In this document: in pieces, positions 46,501 through 58,435 of the stretch
Position numbering within the stretch: position 1 is the first letter of the stretch
Layout of the letters: the number at the start of each line of letters is the position of its first letter
Source of the DNA: Cycas panzhihuaensis
Lineage: Eukaryota; Cycadophyta
DNA: 64,000 bases
NCBI GenBank assembly: GCA_023213395.1
Contig: CM041465.1
Span: forward strand, 113,467,741 to 113,531,740
Direction: 5' to 3'
Notes under the pieces: model-generated
Told to the model about the DNA's origin: nothing
Databases searched by the model: none
Seen by the model: only the letters and a program-made list of their open reading frames with translations
Translations under genes and position numbers: made by a program

Positions 46501-48399
46501 TATATAAATGTGGAAAATAATAGGGGATATCTAAGGTAAGGATAATTAGAAATCAAAAAATTTATGGATTTACCCTACCTATAGAATCATGTTATTCAAA
46601 ACAATGACCACTTATTGGGAGTCCTCATTAAGTTGTTTGATTATTTATTAAGGTCTAGCCCAAATGACTATCATTTTGTTAGGGAAGCTTGGATGTACCA
46701 TTTTTTCAATGGAAAATGAATGTAAATAATAGGTCTATAGTAATCTTTTGAATCACTTATGATTCCATACATCATATGTGATATACATTATGGTGTTAAT
46801 ATTATGAATGTTTAAATCTAAGGAAAGAAAAGGTCTTTTATGCTTTATATTTCCCTATTCAATTTTATATGTTATGTCTCCATGTTCATATATCTTTAAG
46901 TGCTTTATGTATTAGATTATTGTTTCTCTAGGGACTTGTAGTTACAACCCATTAATCTACATTTTTATTACCTTCCCCGCTTCCCAATAATTTTTTCATG
47001 TTCTCATTCCTAGCTCTTTTAACACCCTAAAGCCCTCTTCATTATTATTGAATAATGATTTATAGGTATGCAACACTGATAAAATCTTTGACATCATCAT
47101 ATAAGTTTTCAAGTTCTACTTTCCTATTCCCCACTACCCCTCAAATGTGAATCAACATCAAAGAAGTGATTGTCAATTAAGCCTAGTGTCTTTCACCATA
47201 ATCCATTTCCATTTAAAGTAAATGTTTTGGTCTAGAGAGTTAATCGCATGAGAAGGAAGTGGAAGAAATAGGAGAAGTAAAAGGAAAAGTTACAAAATAA
47301 CAAATAATTAGATCTATAAGATTTTAATAATAATATATTATAGATATTTTATTTATTTATTTATTTTTCAAAGTACATTCTTTTATTTATATGATTGCTT
47401 TTGGGTAACTTATTTTTATTAAGGTGGAATTTTTCTTTACAATTTTTTTATAATGAATATTCAATTATAAAATTTAATTATTTTCTAGAATTAATTTTCT
47501 TATTTTGTTGAAAATATTGAATTGCCATTCCTTAATTGAAAGTACATAAATATCTTACTTAGAAATTAATTTAATAATGATTGTATTAATTTAGTCCCTT
47601 GAACAATAAGAAGGCAACATTCATTTTCTTGTATATTCAAAAAAAAAAAAAAAAATTAGATCTATAATCTCTCAAAGACCTTACAAAACTCAAGTGGAAT
47701 CCATCTTCATTAAGAGCTTTTACCATTTTCATCAACCATAAAGCTCCTTTAGCATGTTTATAAAAAATTATCCATTAAACATGGCCCTTCATAATAGTTG
47801 ACTCTACAAGCAATAATGAACATACATACCCCAAGCTTTTATAGATTCATATTTAAGTAAATATACATGAACATCCACTTCATGACCTTAGATTAAGGAA
47901 TCTAAGGGATAAGCAATTAACAAAATAAGGAAATGTTACAAGATAGACTTGAAGAGAAGATTAATTTCCTTGATAAATATCTACACCCTCTAAGTTAGGA
48001 AATTATATGCTTGAGATTATGTTCCCATTAAAAAAATTGATGAAAGATGGAGAAAAGATGAGGGAGTAGAAATTTATTTAGAGGGATAGAGAGTTGAAGT
48101 CTATTAAATTTAAATAAGCAATTTGCTAAATTGAGAGCCATAACACTTAAACGTAGAGGGTAATTAAGTGAAATAAAATTCTTTAATGCTTAAAAGAAAT
48201 AAATTATATAAGATATTTTATTTCAACATGTCTACATTTCTAAATAGTTAGAAAACCAAGAACACCTACTTTTGATAACATATAGTTCCTTAAAGTTCTT
48301 TTACTTATGGTAAAAGGATGTATCCCCTAGCATTCTAAGAAATGATATAAGTTTATATTTATAAATAGAGAAGGAATGAAAGTAGTCACTAATGAAGAT
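46501..48399. other. Mostly featureless AT-rich DNA
   Basis: It holds the third copy of the dispersed repeat (about 47460-47690), which here contains a poly(A) run at 47639-47656. Otherwise no frame or boundary was recognised. Confidence 0.55.
47460..47690 (+). repeat. Dispersed repeat, third copy
   Basis: Similar to 24465-24690 and 31228-31445 (shared AAATTTAATTATTTT, GAATTGCCATT, TAGAAATTA, CAATAAGAAG, ATCTCTCAAAG blocks) but more diverged, and without kinase sequence beside it. Confidence 0.7.
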
Positions 48400-48479
48400 G
48401 GACTTCCATACTAGCTTTTGGAGGGTCATCCTCTTCCATTAATGAATCAGCTACAAGGAGGGTGGATGCTTATGTAGTA

Positions 48480-48726
48480 TGTAATAGAATTATTCCTATA
48501 ACCATTTAACATAGACAAATAGAAAGAGAAAATAATAGATAAAAGATAAAGAAGGAGATGAAGTTCCAAAGAATATTCATTATCATAAGATTACAAATAC
48601 TCTGTGATGATCCCACTTATACATTACATACATATATCTAGGGCTATTAATACTACACATCTCTTGGACTTATGCATGTAGGATAATTATAATATGAGTA
48701 ATCTTATATGATGTAAGATCATAACA
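48480..48726 (-). repeat. 3' LTR of element K
   Basis: 247 bp. The plus strand starts TGTAATAGAATTATTCC and ends GATCATAACA. It is collinear with 50286-50524, sharing CCTATAACCATTTAA, GGAGATGAAGTTCCAAAG and CCACTTATACATTACATA. Confidence 0.88.
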
Positions 48727-48754
48727 TGCCCTCCCCTTTAAAATGTTTCACCCT

Positions 48755-49500
48755 TTAAGCATCATGATATAATGATATATATAACCACCTCTTATTATTA
48801 ATATTTAATTGATAGATCTTATGAAGGACATTAAAAACGTTATCCATGGAATAAGGATCTATCCATTTTAAGTTGATTTTAATACATTCTAGATGTCCTC
48901 TAATATGCCCTAGATATCTATAACTTTGAAACCTTAAGATCAAATGTTTTTCTTGCCTAGTGTATGTAGGTGATGAGGGCCTTGCCTAATAAGTTTTATT
49001 ACACTAAACCTCTTGATAATGTAGATGTCAATATGATCCTACTTTAGTTTGTTTTTCAATTATTGGTGATGTCTTTTCTTCATTTTCCTTGGGTGCAATT
49101 GGTGGTATGGAGTGACAAAGAACTTCTATTACTTTCTCTTGACATTTCTTTTCTCCCTTATTATGTTTATTTTCTTCTTGACTTTGAGTATTGGGGAATA
49201 TTTCGTATCCCACCTTATGATTATACCTCTCAAGTATTTAACGGGCTTCTTATTTATCTTGCTTAAGGCATTGCATTTAATTCTAATAAGAAACATCATA
49301 TTTCTTATAGATATTAAGGTGTAACCTATAAATTATTTTGAATGGCATAGATTTGTACCACTCTTTAAACCAAAGGTAAGACTCTCTTTGTAGATACGAT
49401 AAGGTAACTTTAAGTACCTCTTCACTTTTTCTATAATTAGTATCAAATAATTCTAAATATACATGCATGTCTCCAACCTAGTCATCTATAGAAATAATCC
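48755..49500 (-). pseudogene. gag-like relic in element K
   Basis: Minus-strand pieces at 49283-49468 (MHVYLELFDTNYRKSEEVLK, then SYLQRESYLWFKEWYKSMPF) resemble the gag helix region of LTR elements with its Trp-Phe pair. 49028-49213 and 48755-48943 are open but not recognisable. The order (gag-like first from the 5' LTR at right) fits the orientation of K. Family assignment is uncertain. Confidence 0.45.
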
Positions 49501-50250
49501 TATCAATATTAAATATATGAAGTGGGTGCCTTTCTATAGCTGTGATAATATAGATGTGGAAGAGATTAGGGGGTGTATATGGCCTGTTATTCTCTAATTT
49601 TAATATAAAAATATATATTAGGCCTTAAGATTTATGGTGTTATGACCAAAGTCTAAATGACCAAAAAAAGTATAATATGAAACCTTTAAATTAAAAAAAA
49701 ATAATCGCTAGAAAATATAGCTAAAAAATACATAAAGTATAGATTAAAATGATGATCATTAAAATATAATTTTAATGATTTAGACAAAATCAAATTCTGA
49801 TATCTAGATCAAAAGTTATAACCCTTTTAAGAAATCATTGTTAGGGTTTCTAGGGACTATAATAATGGCTACTAGTAAAATAGTAATAACTCTTTTCTCC
49901 GAACTCTTATTGAGTTTAAATAACTTCCATTGGAAAGTAAATTAATAAATGCACAGAATGAAAAATAAAATTGAGGTCATTTAGATATGTATATTTAAAA
50001 TTATGTCTCTTTGAATTTGAGATAGCAAATTTATCCAAAAATTATGGTGACAGAAAAGTAGTCTAAAATTAAATCTGTTGTAATTTTTAAACTTTCACCT
50101 AAAGATCTATAGTGTGACCATTTAAAATTTATAGTACAATCTATTTTGTCTCAGATTTACCATTATTTTTTACAAATTTCAATGTTTGTTCTCTTAAATC
50201 TGCTTTTAAACCCTTAACAATATCTTCCAGATCACCACTCTAATACCAAT

Positions 50251-50524
50251 TATAATGGACCTATTCCTATAACCATTCTACCAATTATAATGGACCTATT
50301 CCTATAACCATTTAATATAGAGAAGTAGAAAGAGAAAATGATTGATAAAAGATAAAAGAGGAGATGAAGTTCCAAAGAATATTCATTAACATGAGATCAT
50401 AAACACTCAATGATGTTTCCACTTATACATTACATATATATATGGGGCTATTAAGACTGCCTATCTATTGGACTTATGTATGTGGGATAATAAGAGTAAC
50501 CTTATATGGTGGAGGATCATAACA
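50251..50524 (-). repeat. 5' LTR of element K with 35-bp end duplication
   Basis: The core LTR is 50286-50524. A 35-bp unit (TATAATGGACCTATTCC... ending in TACCAAT) occurs twice, starting at 50251 and 50286, right at the primer-site edge. The duplicate includes the last bases of the primer-site complement. Confidence 0.8.
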
Positions 50525-51269
50525 TACTACTTATAAGAGAGAATTTACAAATAAATCTTGATTTAGAGGCTTCCATCATAACTAAGGGTAGTTTATGAAG
50601 TGATTGAGAAAGGGGATTAAATATAAAAGTACTATAGTGAACTAAGCTTTTCAGGTTAGATTCTAAAACATCCATGTTCTTAGAGTTCATTGATTTAATG
50701 AGATGATTGAGAGAGTTTATTTTCCAAAGAAACATAAAAGGGTTATTTTAAAGACCTCAACTATACTTAATTTCTTATCCTTCTTAGTTAGGTCACTTCT
50801 CAACTATATATGTAAATTTTGCTCACTTCAAAGATTTATCCAGCTTATGTAAGTTAGAAGCTTATTTCCTTCTCCACCAAATATGAGGATGTATCATTTA
50901 TAGTTTACTAGATTAGTTAGTATGTTTTTGATATTAGGATACAAGTTGGATGTCTCTTTCCATATCTATTATTGCTTGACTAATATGAAAGTACCCAAAA
51001 CTTTCATATGTACAATATGTAAGTGGAAGCACATGACATGAATGAGCAAAAAGCATATGAAAACCATTGTAAGGGAAGCGTCATTATAAATCTGAAATTC
51101 TATAACTTTTTAGAGTAATATATTTTATTATTTAAGTTATATTTTATAAAAAACAAGTCTATGAGCTTTAAGATGTCATATTTATCTTTAAAAAAACTAG
51201 TGGAAGTTCTAAAATGAGCACTAGATGAGAAAGATATAGAAGTCAAAAGTTGTAAGGATTTTATTTTCT

Positions 51270-52320
51270 CTTTAAGTGATAAAAGAGTGAAGGAGCAAAG
51301 TATTATAGAGTTTTTTCTCTAAACTGGTGAGACCTGGTGATGAGAAGTATATGTCTTATTCTAGCTTGTTTTAATACCTTTGAAATAAGAGAAAGAAGTC
51401 CTAAAATAGACACTAGACAAAAATGTTATCAAAAAACATATTTGTAGGTTTATAACCTTACTAATTATAAATTTGGAGAAACTCATTAGGGTGATAACTT
51501 CAAAGGGATAAAACATCATACTAAATTATTTCTCATCCTTGAATAATTATTCCATTATGAAGGGCATGTCAAAAGCTTTCTAATAGGGTAGAGATAAAAA
51601 ATCAAACATTATATGAGAAACCTATTATCATTTGAAGCTAGTCTCATTATTAAGACATTCATGTTTATTCTTTTTATGTCTAGACTTTTTTGGTCAATTT
51701 TTTTAAGCAAAATGTAATTGGTTGACATTCATAATTTCACTCATAACTTTATTTCTTGCAATGGAAATTCCTAATAGATAATGGCCACTAGAACTCCCTA
51801 TGTGAAGATAATTTTTCTAGATAGACATAAAGTTTGTGGACACTGCTTCAAAATTAAGAACTATGAATAATATTATAGGTAATATTATTTACATCATTGT
51901 ATGCACTTCCCCTAGGAAGGTGAAGAGTTTAACTAACTCAGTAAAAGAGGTTAGGAGTGTCAGAGGAATTTTGAGGTAGGGAAGATGAACAAAAGAAAGG
52001 GACAACCATAAAAGACTTAAACATGGAATTAGAGTCTAAATTCTAAGTAGATTATAAAAGAGAGATGTCCAAAGCTAACATAATGGGTCACATAATGAGG
52101 TAGTCCAATGAGATTAATCTAATAATGAATTATATGAAGTATGGAATCTCCTAATTATATCTTGAAAGACATGCAGGGTGTGGAAGAATAAAATATTTCA
52201 ATAGCAATTACTTATCGATTAGATTTCTAAATAAGATATTTATGAAGGGAAAAGATTACGGACTATGTCAAGAGAGACACTAAAGTATTCCAACACTCAT
52301 ATGATTTGTCTTGGCTCTAG
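51270..52320 (+). repeat. Large repeat J, copy 2, second block
   Basis: Matches 44470-45440. It contains about 100 bp (near 52100-52190) absent from copy 1. No coding capacity was seen. Confidence 0.75.
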
Positions 52321-53269
52321 GGAAACTTCCTTCTTATGATTTGGAAAGGTTAGGCAGTGAATCCATTTAGGTAATCTAGTTTGATTCTTTTCTTTATTCT
52401 ATCATTTATAAAATAACTGAGTAATGAATACAATACATTTGTTTCTTGTATATTTGTATTACTATCATTAGTAAAAGAAATTTAGGTATAGGTGTGAAGT
52501 ACCTCTATTTTCTTTAACTTGTCACATCCATTAGGACAATTCCACTATGTGATCTCTACTCTAATAAAACTCCATAAATTCAAGTTTAAATAGTTGGCAC
52601 CACCCTTTTTGGGTAACTATGGATCCATCAAACTGAAGTCATAGGAGCCCTTTGTAAGAGGGTTTTTAGAGGGCTCTTAATAAGTTTGTATCAAAATTTC
52701 AAGGATGAATTTTATATATACAAAAGAGTATATAAAAAGGTGCCAAGTTTGAAACTTACAAAACTAGTCAAGAACTTGACAAAGTTCTAAGGTTAAGCTT
52801 AAGAGCTTTAATGAAAAATTATAAAGTCTTAGAACAAACCTCATATAAGTGAAGCAAGAATCATGATGAGAAGAAATAATGTTGAATAGCAATGATACCT
52901 AAATAGGATGAGAGGTTTAACAAGACCCTACCTCTAAAGGAATAGGCATAGAGGAATTCCCAAGATATGGAGGGAACCTATAAAAAAGCATTACAATGGC
53001 ATCAATGAAGACCACCTATAGCTTATAAGAGTTACTAAAAGTACAAAAACTAAATAAAGAAATAATTTCAAAGAATAATAAATTTATGCTTTACAACATC
53101 AGCTAAACCATTGAGCAGAAGTATACTAAAATAATTCAAAACACTAGGAGCAATGAAAGAAGATGTTGATTATGAGAACCTTCAACTCATAAGCATTCAA
53201 GTAAAAGAACTAAGAGAATGATTTAAAATTTTAGTAAAGAACATTACTCTATAAGTAGTGAACCTTTCA
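52321..53269. other. No recognisable gene; possible gypsy leader
   Basis: AT-rich and non-coding. GTTGGCACCACC at about 52595-52606 could be a mutated primer site, and the region leads into gypsy gag remains, but no LTR pair could be shown. Confidence 0.35.
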
Positions 53270-53679
53270 AAAAATCTCTCAAGCTAAGATAAGGTAAGCA
53301 TAGAGGTAAAAATAGTGAACTCTAAATATGGATAAATCAAGAGTGAAGATAAAGTCAAAGACATGTTGCTCAAGATTAAGAACTACTTCAATTTGAATAA
53401 ACTCAACTCCAATGAGAAGGTAAAAATTATTATATATAACATGATAGAAAAAGTATCTTTCTACTAAGAGCATCACAAGAAGGTAGAGGGCCTTAAAAAA
53501 AGATAAATGAGTTAGAACAAATTTATCAAGTACTTTAAATAAAAGTATCCCTTTTAGTAATATTTTAAGTATAACATAAAAGCCTTCAATGAAATGAAGT
53601 AAGGAAAGAGGATAGTGGATAAGTGTGAGTGAGAATTCATGGAGCTTTTCTAATATACTCTATACATCTATAGGATAAA

Positions 53680-54105
53680 TGTTGGGGTTAATGATCATCA
53701 CCCCACTCCAACCTTTCAACTAGGAGTGTACACTGCACTCTCATCAATTTACACATGTGGGTACTCACACGTGAAAGTAAGTATAAGGTAAGATTAAGTT
53801 GATTTGAATTAATTTGAGTTAATTTATTTCGAGTTAAGTTTGTATTATTTTATTATTATTTAAATTTTAGGGATTGAAGAGTTTCCCTTCTCTCTCAAAC
53901 TATATATTTGGAGGGGTGTGCAACCCTGGTGTCTTTAGATATTGCCTATATTTGGACATTTGTAATGCTCTCTCTTAAAGATGGATTGAATACAAATAAT
54001 TTTTTGTTTATGCAATAATGTATTGATTATGTATTTATGTTCTACCATGTTCTCCATTGTTTATTTTCCTACATTTAGTATTAGAGCTTGTTTTTAGTTC
54101 TTTCA
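53680..54105 (+). repeat. 5' LTR of element H
   Basis: 426 bp, TGTTGGGGTTAATGATC to TTAGTTCTTTCA. It includes ACTATATATTTGGAGGGG in promoter position (about 53899-53916). Near its 3' end (54076-54089) it contains a mutated primer-site-like TTAGTATTAGAGCTTG. A second one (TTTGGTATTAGAGC, 54106-54119) follows the LTR. Confidence 0.9.
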
Positions 54106-54106
54106 T

Positions 54107-54119
54107 TTGGTATTAGAGC
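54107..54119 (+). promoter_or_regulatory. Primer-binding site of element H
   Basis: TTGGTATTAGAGC follows the LTR end and matches the initiator tRNA-Met primer complement with one C to T change. Confidence 0.8.
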
Positions 54120-57100
54120 ATAGATTATTAGCCTATTGCACCTTCATTTAAAGTTGTTTTAAAAAGAAAGAAAATTTATTGGCATTTGAAGTAGATCTGC
54201 TTACAACTAGAAAATATTGGTTATATTCATTTTCTGCAAAGTTTATTAGTAGTCTCTTGTATTATTTTTTTATCAAGATCTGATTATTCTTGATTTATAC
54301 TTATAAAATAACAAATAGTTTTTAGATATTTTTTCATATTTGTGTAGGAACATAGTTGTAATCAGAAAGTATTCAAGATTTTATCACTCTACAGAGGTTT
54401 TATCAACAAGTTTTACATATTGTTATCAAATATTTGATCATTTTCTAGTTTATTTTATTTATATATTCAATATTTTTCTTCATATCTGTAATATTTTCTT
54501 CAAATCTGTAATATTTTTTTCAGATCTATAATATTTTATCTAGATCTATGTAATATTTTCTCTAGATTTACTTATTTTATCATATATTTGACCATTTTTG
54601 GCATATTTGATCTATCTATTCAAGTATTTTCTTTTAGATCTGCGCAAGTTTTGGTGCATATTCAGCTTAACAAGCCTCTTGGAGAAATTATAGTATAGAT
54701 TTTACTGTCTATTTCACTATTTTTTTTAATTTTTGAAAGCTACAACACGTCTACAACCATATTGGTTTGATTGTTCATATTAAATTTTAAACTTTATATA
54801 TTATAAAGTTTATTTGTTTAATTTTTCATATTATTTTTTATTTCACATTTTTTATTTTTTGGGCGACTTGATCCCCTTTATTTAGTAAGTTTATGCAACA
54901 GATCTAATACTCGAAACCCTAGCAAGTGACCACTCATTATAATCCTTGTTGAGCCAAAAAGCCAGTGAAATAGATAGTTCGAGTTTTCACTGATCAGATA
55001 GTAAGATATTTCATCTAGATCAATTACTACTCTATTTTGGCCTCCACTAGATCTATAAGCTCATTCTCAGTGTAAAAGTAACAGATCACTGTAAAATTTT
55101 ACCAGCACCTAGTCATCAAAGACACCCTACTACCTGTAAAATCTTACATCATTGTATGTCCTGTACAGGGAGATCCAACCTCTAAAGTGACTAAAACCCT
55201 AGTTTTTTAGGTTTTTTACTATTTTCTCACATTTAAAAAAAAAAAAATTGAAATTTTTTTATGAGATCTAGATTATCTTGCTTCAGCACCTACTGAATAC
55301 ATACCTTGACCTAGATCTGAAATTAAAGAAAGGTTTTTTATCTCTATTTTCATACTTTCCACCATTCGGTCGATGTTATCACGACATATATATATATATA
55401 TTAAAAAAAAAAACACCAAAAAAAAAATTTTTTGTGCCTGATTTTAGTGTCAGATCTCATGCATCCCTTTCTATAGTATTATTCGATCAAATTTACTGAG
55501 TTAATACCCTCTGTGTTACTCTATTCATCATGCGTAGGCCATGCGCATGTTCAACGGCCATTACCTTTCATTATTTTTATTTTTTATAAAGTTTAGCAAA
55601 AATTAAATTATATTATATATAATTTTGAATCTGGGCATTTAAAAACCCTAACCCCCTTTGGCGTTTAGCCCCTGACTTTATTAATCTCTCACGTGACCTT
55701 TATCCCATTTTCAAAGGGGCTAACATAATCCTCATTATATTTTCCTTTTTATTTCTTTTTATTTTTTCATTTCACATAGGGTACTTGGTAACGTTTTGTT
55801 ATAACTTTTGACTGGGTCATCAGTTTTTTATGAAACCTATCCCATTACATCTGAAATTTTCTTAGGTATGATTTTGACTGATCATATGCCCTATTTGGAG
55901 ATGATTTGACCTGTCTTTAGTTACTTTAAAGTTTATTATTCATTTTTTTAAGTCTTTTAAACTATTTTCACAAATCCCCTTTTCTATCAGATTATATTTT
56001 ATCACCGGGAGATTATTTTTTAGCCAGATCTATTCTGCAGTCATCTATTATTAACAAACTTCATCACCATCTATTCATTTTATTTTTAAGATTTATTTTA
56101 ATCGGTGAAAGTGCCACTTTAGCATTTTTTAAACATTTTCACATAAAAGTACTTGTTGTTATTTCTATTATAACTTTTCTGTTTTACATCAGAATTCAGA
56201 TCCGTTAGTTTCGTTAGGAAACTAACTTACTCCCCTTCGAACTTAAACTATTATTTATAAATTTTAAAGTGTTTTTTCTAATTTTTAAAGCCATCAAAAT
56301 TAAGATACATAACTACCTCTAATTTATCATTATTACATATTTACATATATTATTTCTTAAATTTTTTAAATTAAAAATATATTAATTATCTATCTAAACT
56401 ATATTTGATCATTTTTTATTATTCTACAATTTTTTTACTAGCACTTTTATAATATTTCGAGCCCCAGGCTGTCATTAAGCATAAAAAAGATGACTGCTTA
56501 TTTTGTTCATTTAAATATTGACTTGCAAGAACCTGTTTTCAAAACGGTCAGTTCCATTAAATAGTCCTTTTGTTGATCTTCAAACTAGTGTAGTTTCACT
56601 TTATTCTAACATTGTTTAATACAACTTTGGAGCTACTAAACTTGAGCATTTAGTATATCCTAACAAGCTTGTCTTCTAAACCCTTTCTTAAGGAGTATCT
56701 TATTTTATTTCTTACTGATCACTTATGATACATGTTTGAGGCTCTCATTTGAATTTCATATAAGCTTCTTTTAAGTTATTTTGTTGCAAAAATTGATCAT
56801 AAAGCAAGTGATAAGCTAATTGGACCTACAACTTAAACAGGTATAATTCATTTTTTTTAAGTTTCTTCTTCATTTTTCTAAACTAAAAATATACATATAT
56901 ATTTCAGTTTTCAACTTTATATATCTTCTTCAAGGTAAAGAATTTCTTGCATTGAAAGTTTATAATTATTCATTTGAAAAATTAAAAGGTTAAGAATTCT
57001 TTATTTTTCATCATCAAAGTTTTAATTTAGAAATTATATTTTATAAGTTTATCATTTATTTGAAAGGCATATACTTATTAAAAGGCATTTTTTTATTCAT

Positions 57101-57309
57101 CCTTATTGAAAAGATCATTTCCTTATTGCACCTACAAAAGTTGCATTTAATTTATTTAATTTCTAAAGGCATCTTTCATTTTTTCATTTTCAAATGGCAT
57201 TACATTTCTTTAAAAGAGTATATTTGACATCATATAAGTTTATTCATTTATTGAGTTCTTTGACTTGGTAAAAGCATATTCCTTTTTATGTACTAAAGTT
57301 TTCTATAAA
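54120..57309 (+). other. Long non-coding leader of element H
   Basis: About 3.2 kb without copia protein similarity. It contains repeated AGATCT(G/A)TAATATTTT blocks at about 54484-54560, (TA)n near 55387 and homopolymer A/T runs. The open frame 55278-55499 has no recognisable motif. A leader several times longer than gag is a feature of non-autonomous LTR elements. Confidence 0.75.
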
Positions 57310-57860
57310 ATGGCAATCAATCTTAACAAAATACAATTTTCTATATTTGATGGCCATAATTTTTCACTATGGCATAAGACAATACAAAATTATTTTATTA
57401 TACATAATCTTTGGAAATACTTACAAGATGATTATGATATTAATATTAAGGAAAATATTAAAAAAGATAATGAAACCATAGCTTTACTGTTTTGTACAAT
57501 ATATGATAATATGTTTTCTAAAGTTTATGAAACGGCAACCTCTAAAACTGTATGGGACACCCTACATTCCACTTTTTTAAGGGAGATACCCTAAATGCAT
57601 TTAACATTAATACTGTTGAATATGTGAGACATGTGCTAGAACAGATGAATTATAATGAAAAGACTAAAGAAAATTCAAGTCAAATGTATGATCATCTTAT
57701 TACACAAGAACCTGATCCTCCATTTGAGGGGGAGAAATATGATAATATAATAATTGCTCACAACACAAAGACTTCAGAAGACAAAGTTAAAGTTCCAGAA
57801 GTTAAAGTCAAAGTTACAGCCACACCTCCACATTTGAATCAAGCTATATTTACTTGCTGA
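57310..57860 (+). pseudogene. gag of element H
   Basis: The likely start is the internal ATG at 57310 (MAINLNKIQFSIFDGHNFSLW), the normal copia gag opening, not the upstream ATG at 57265. It continues WHKTIQNYFIIHNLWKYLQD, TIALLFCTIYDNMFSKVYET and KTVWDTLHSTFLREIP to a stop at 57594. A frame change continues in 57552-57860 (QMNYNEKTKENSSQMYDHLI ... TKTSEDKVKVPEVKVKV). The last part, SFAPLNGKDEYIAKRMKQ, and the purine tract follow at once. No zinc knuckle was seen. The gag_2 middle is shortened. Confidence 0.85.
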
Positions 57861-58024
57861 TCTTTTGCACCACTCAATGGCAAAGACGAATACATTGCTA
57901 AAAGGATGAAGCAAGTTAATAAAGATCAAGCTACAAAATAGATCTTCAAAGTTTTCTTCAAGTTTAAATGTCATAAGTTTAAAGAGAAGACAAAGTTGTT
58001 CGTGATGACCATTAAGGGGGAGAA

Positions 58025-58435
58025 TGTCGGGGTTAATGATCATCACCCCACTCCCACCTTTCAACCAGAAGTGCACACCTCACTCTCACCAATCTATACA
58101 CGTAGGTACTCACATGTAAAGGTATGTATAAGGTAAGGTTAAGTTGATTTGAGTTATTTTAAGTTAAGTTTGTATTATTTTATTATTATTTAAATTTTAG
58201 GGGTTGAGGAGTTTCCCTCTTCCTCTAAACTATGTATTTGGAGGGGTGTGCAACCCTTGTGTCTTTAGACACTGCCTACTTTTAGACATTTGTAATGCTC
58301 TCTCTCAAGGATGGATTGAATACAAAGGATTTTCTATTTATGTAATAATGTATTGATTATGTGTTTATGTTCTACTTTGTTCTCTATCGTTTATTTTTCT
58401 ACATTTGGTATCAGAGCTTGGTTTTAGTTCCTTAA
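58025..58435 (+). repeat. 3' LTR of element H
   Basis: 411 bp, TGTCGGGGTTAATGATC to TTAGTTCCTTAA, collinear with the 5' LTR to the last base before the ATAAA duplicate. It contains an undamaged primer-site sequence TGGTATCAGAGC at 58407-58418, inside the LTR. Confidence 0.9.

Larger units (their letters stand above)
48480..50524 (-). mobile_element. Short LTR retrotransposon K (about 2 kb, non-autonomous)
   Basis: LTRs lie at 48480-48726 and 50286-50524 (or from 50251). There is a purine-tract complement TGCCCTCCCCTTTA (48727-48740) and a primer-site complement CTCTAATACCA (50238-50248, one change from the initiator Met pattern). The 5-bp target duplicate is TAGTA/TACTA. The internal region is only 1.5 kb and holds a minus-strand gag-like relic but no pol, so movement would have needed enzymes from another element. 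Confidence 0.85.
48400..51060 (+). repeat. Large repeat J, copy 2, first block, split by element K
   Basis: 48400-48479 and 50525-51060 together match 45490-46480 of copy 1. The uninterrupted target in copy 1 reads TTATGTAGTACTTATAAGAG (45554-45573). In copy 2, K sits between TAGTA (48475-48479) and TACTA (50525-50529). Confidence 0.8.
53680..58435 (+). mobile_element. Gag-only LTR retrotransposon H (4.8 kb)
   Basis: The 5' LTR is 53680-54105, the 3' LTR 58025-58435, with a purine tract TAAGGGGGAGAA (58013-58024) and a perfect target duplicate ATAAA (53675-53679 and 58436-58440). The interior has about 3.2 kb of non-coding leader, then a copia-type gag (57310-57860) and nothing of protease, integrase or RT. 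Elements with gag alone between LTRs have been described in plants as TR-GAG; H fits that description. It would depend on a full copia for enzymes. Confidence 0.93.

Noticed and set aside
55278-55499. 73-codon frame in the leader of H
   Set aside because: Runs through a lysine-coding A-rich tract in low-complexity sequence; no similarity recognised.
58407-58418. Possible tRNA-Met gene fragment
   Set aside because: Only the primer-complement portion is present and it is explained by the LTR/primer site of H; no cloverleaf can be formed.
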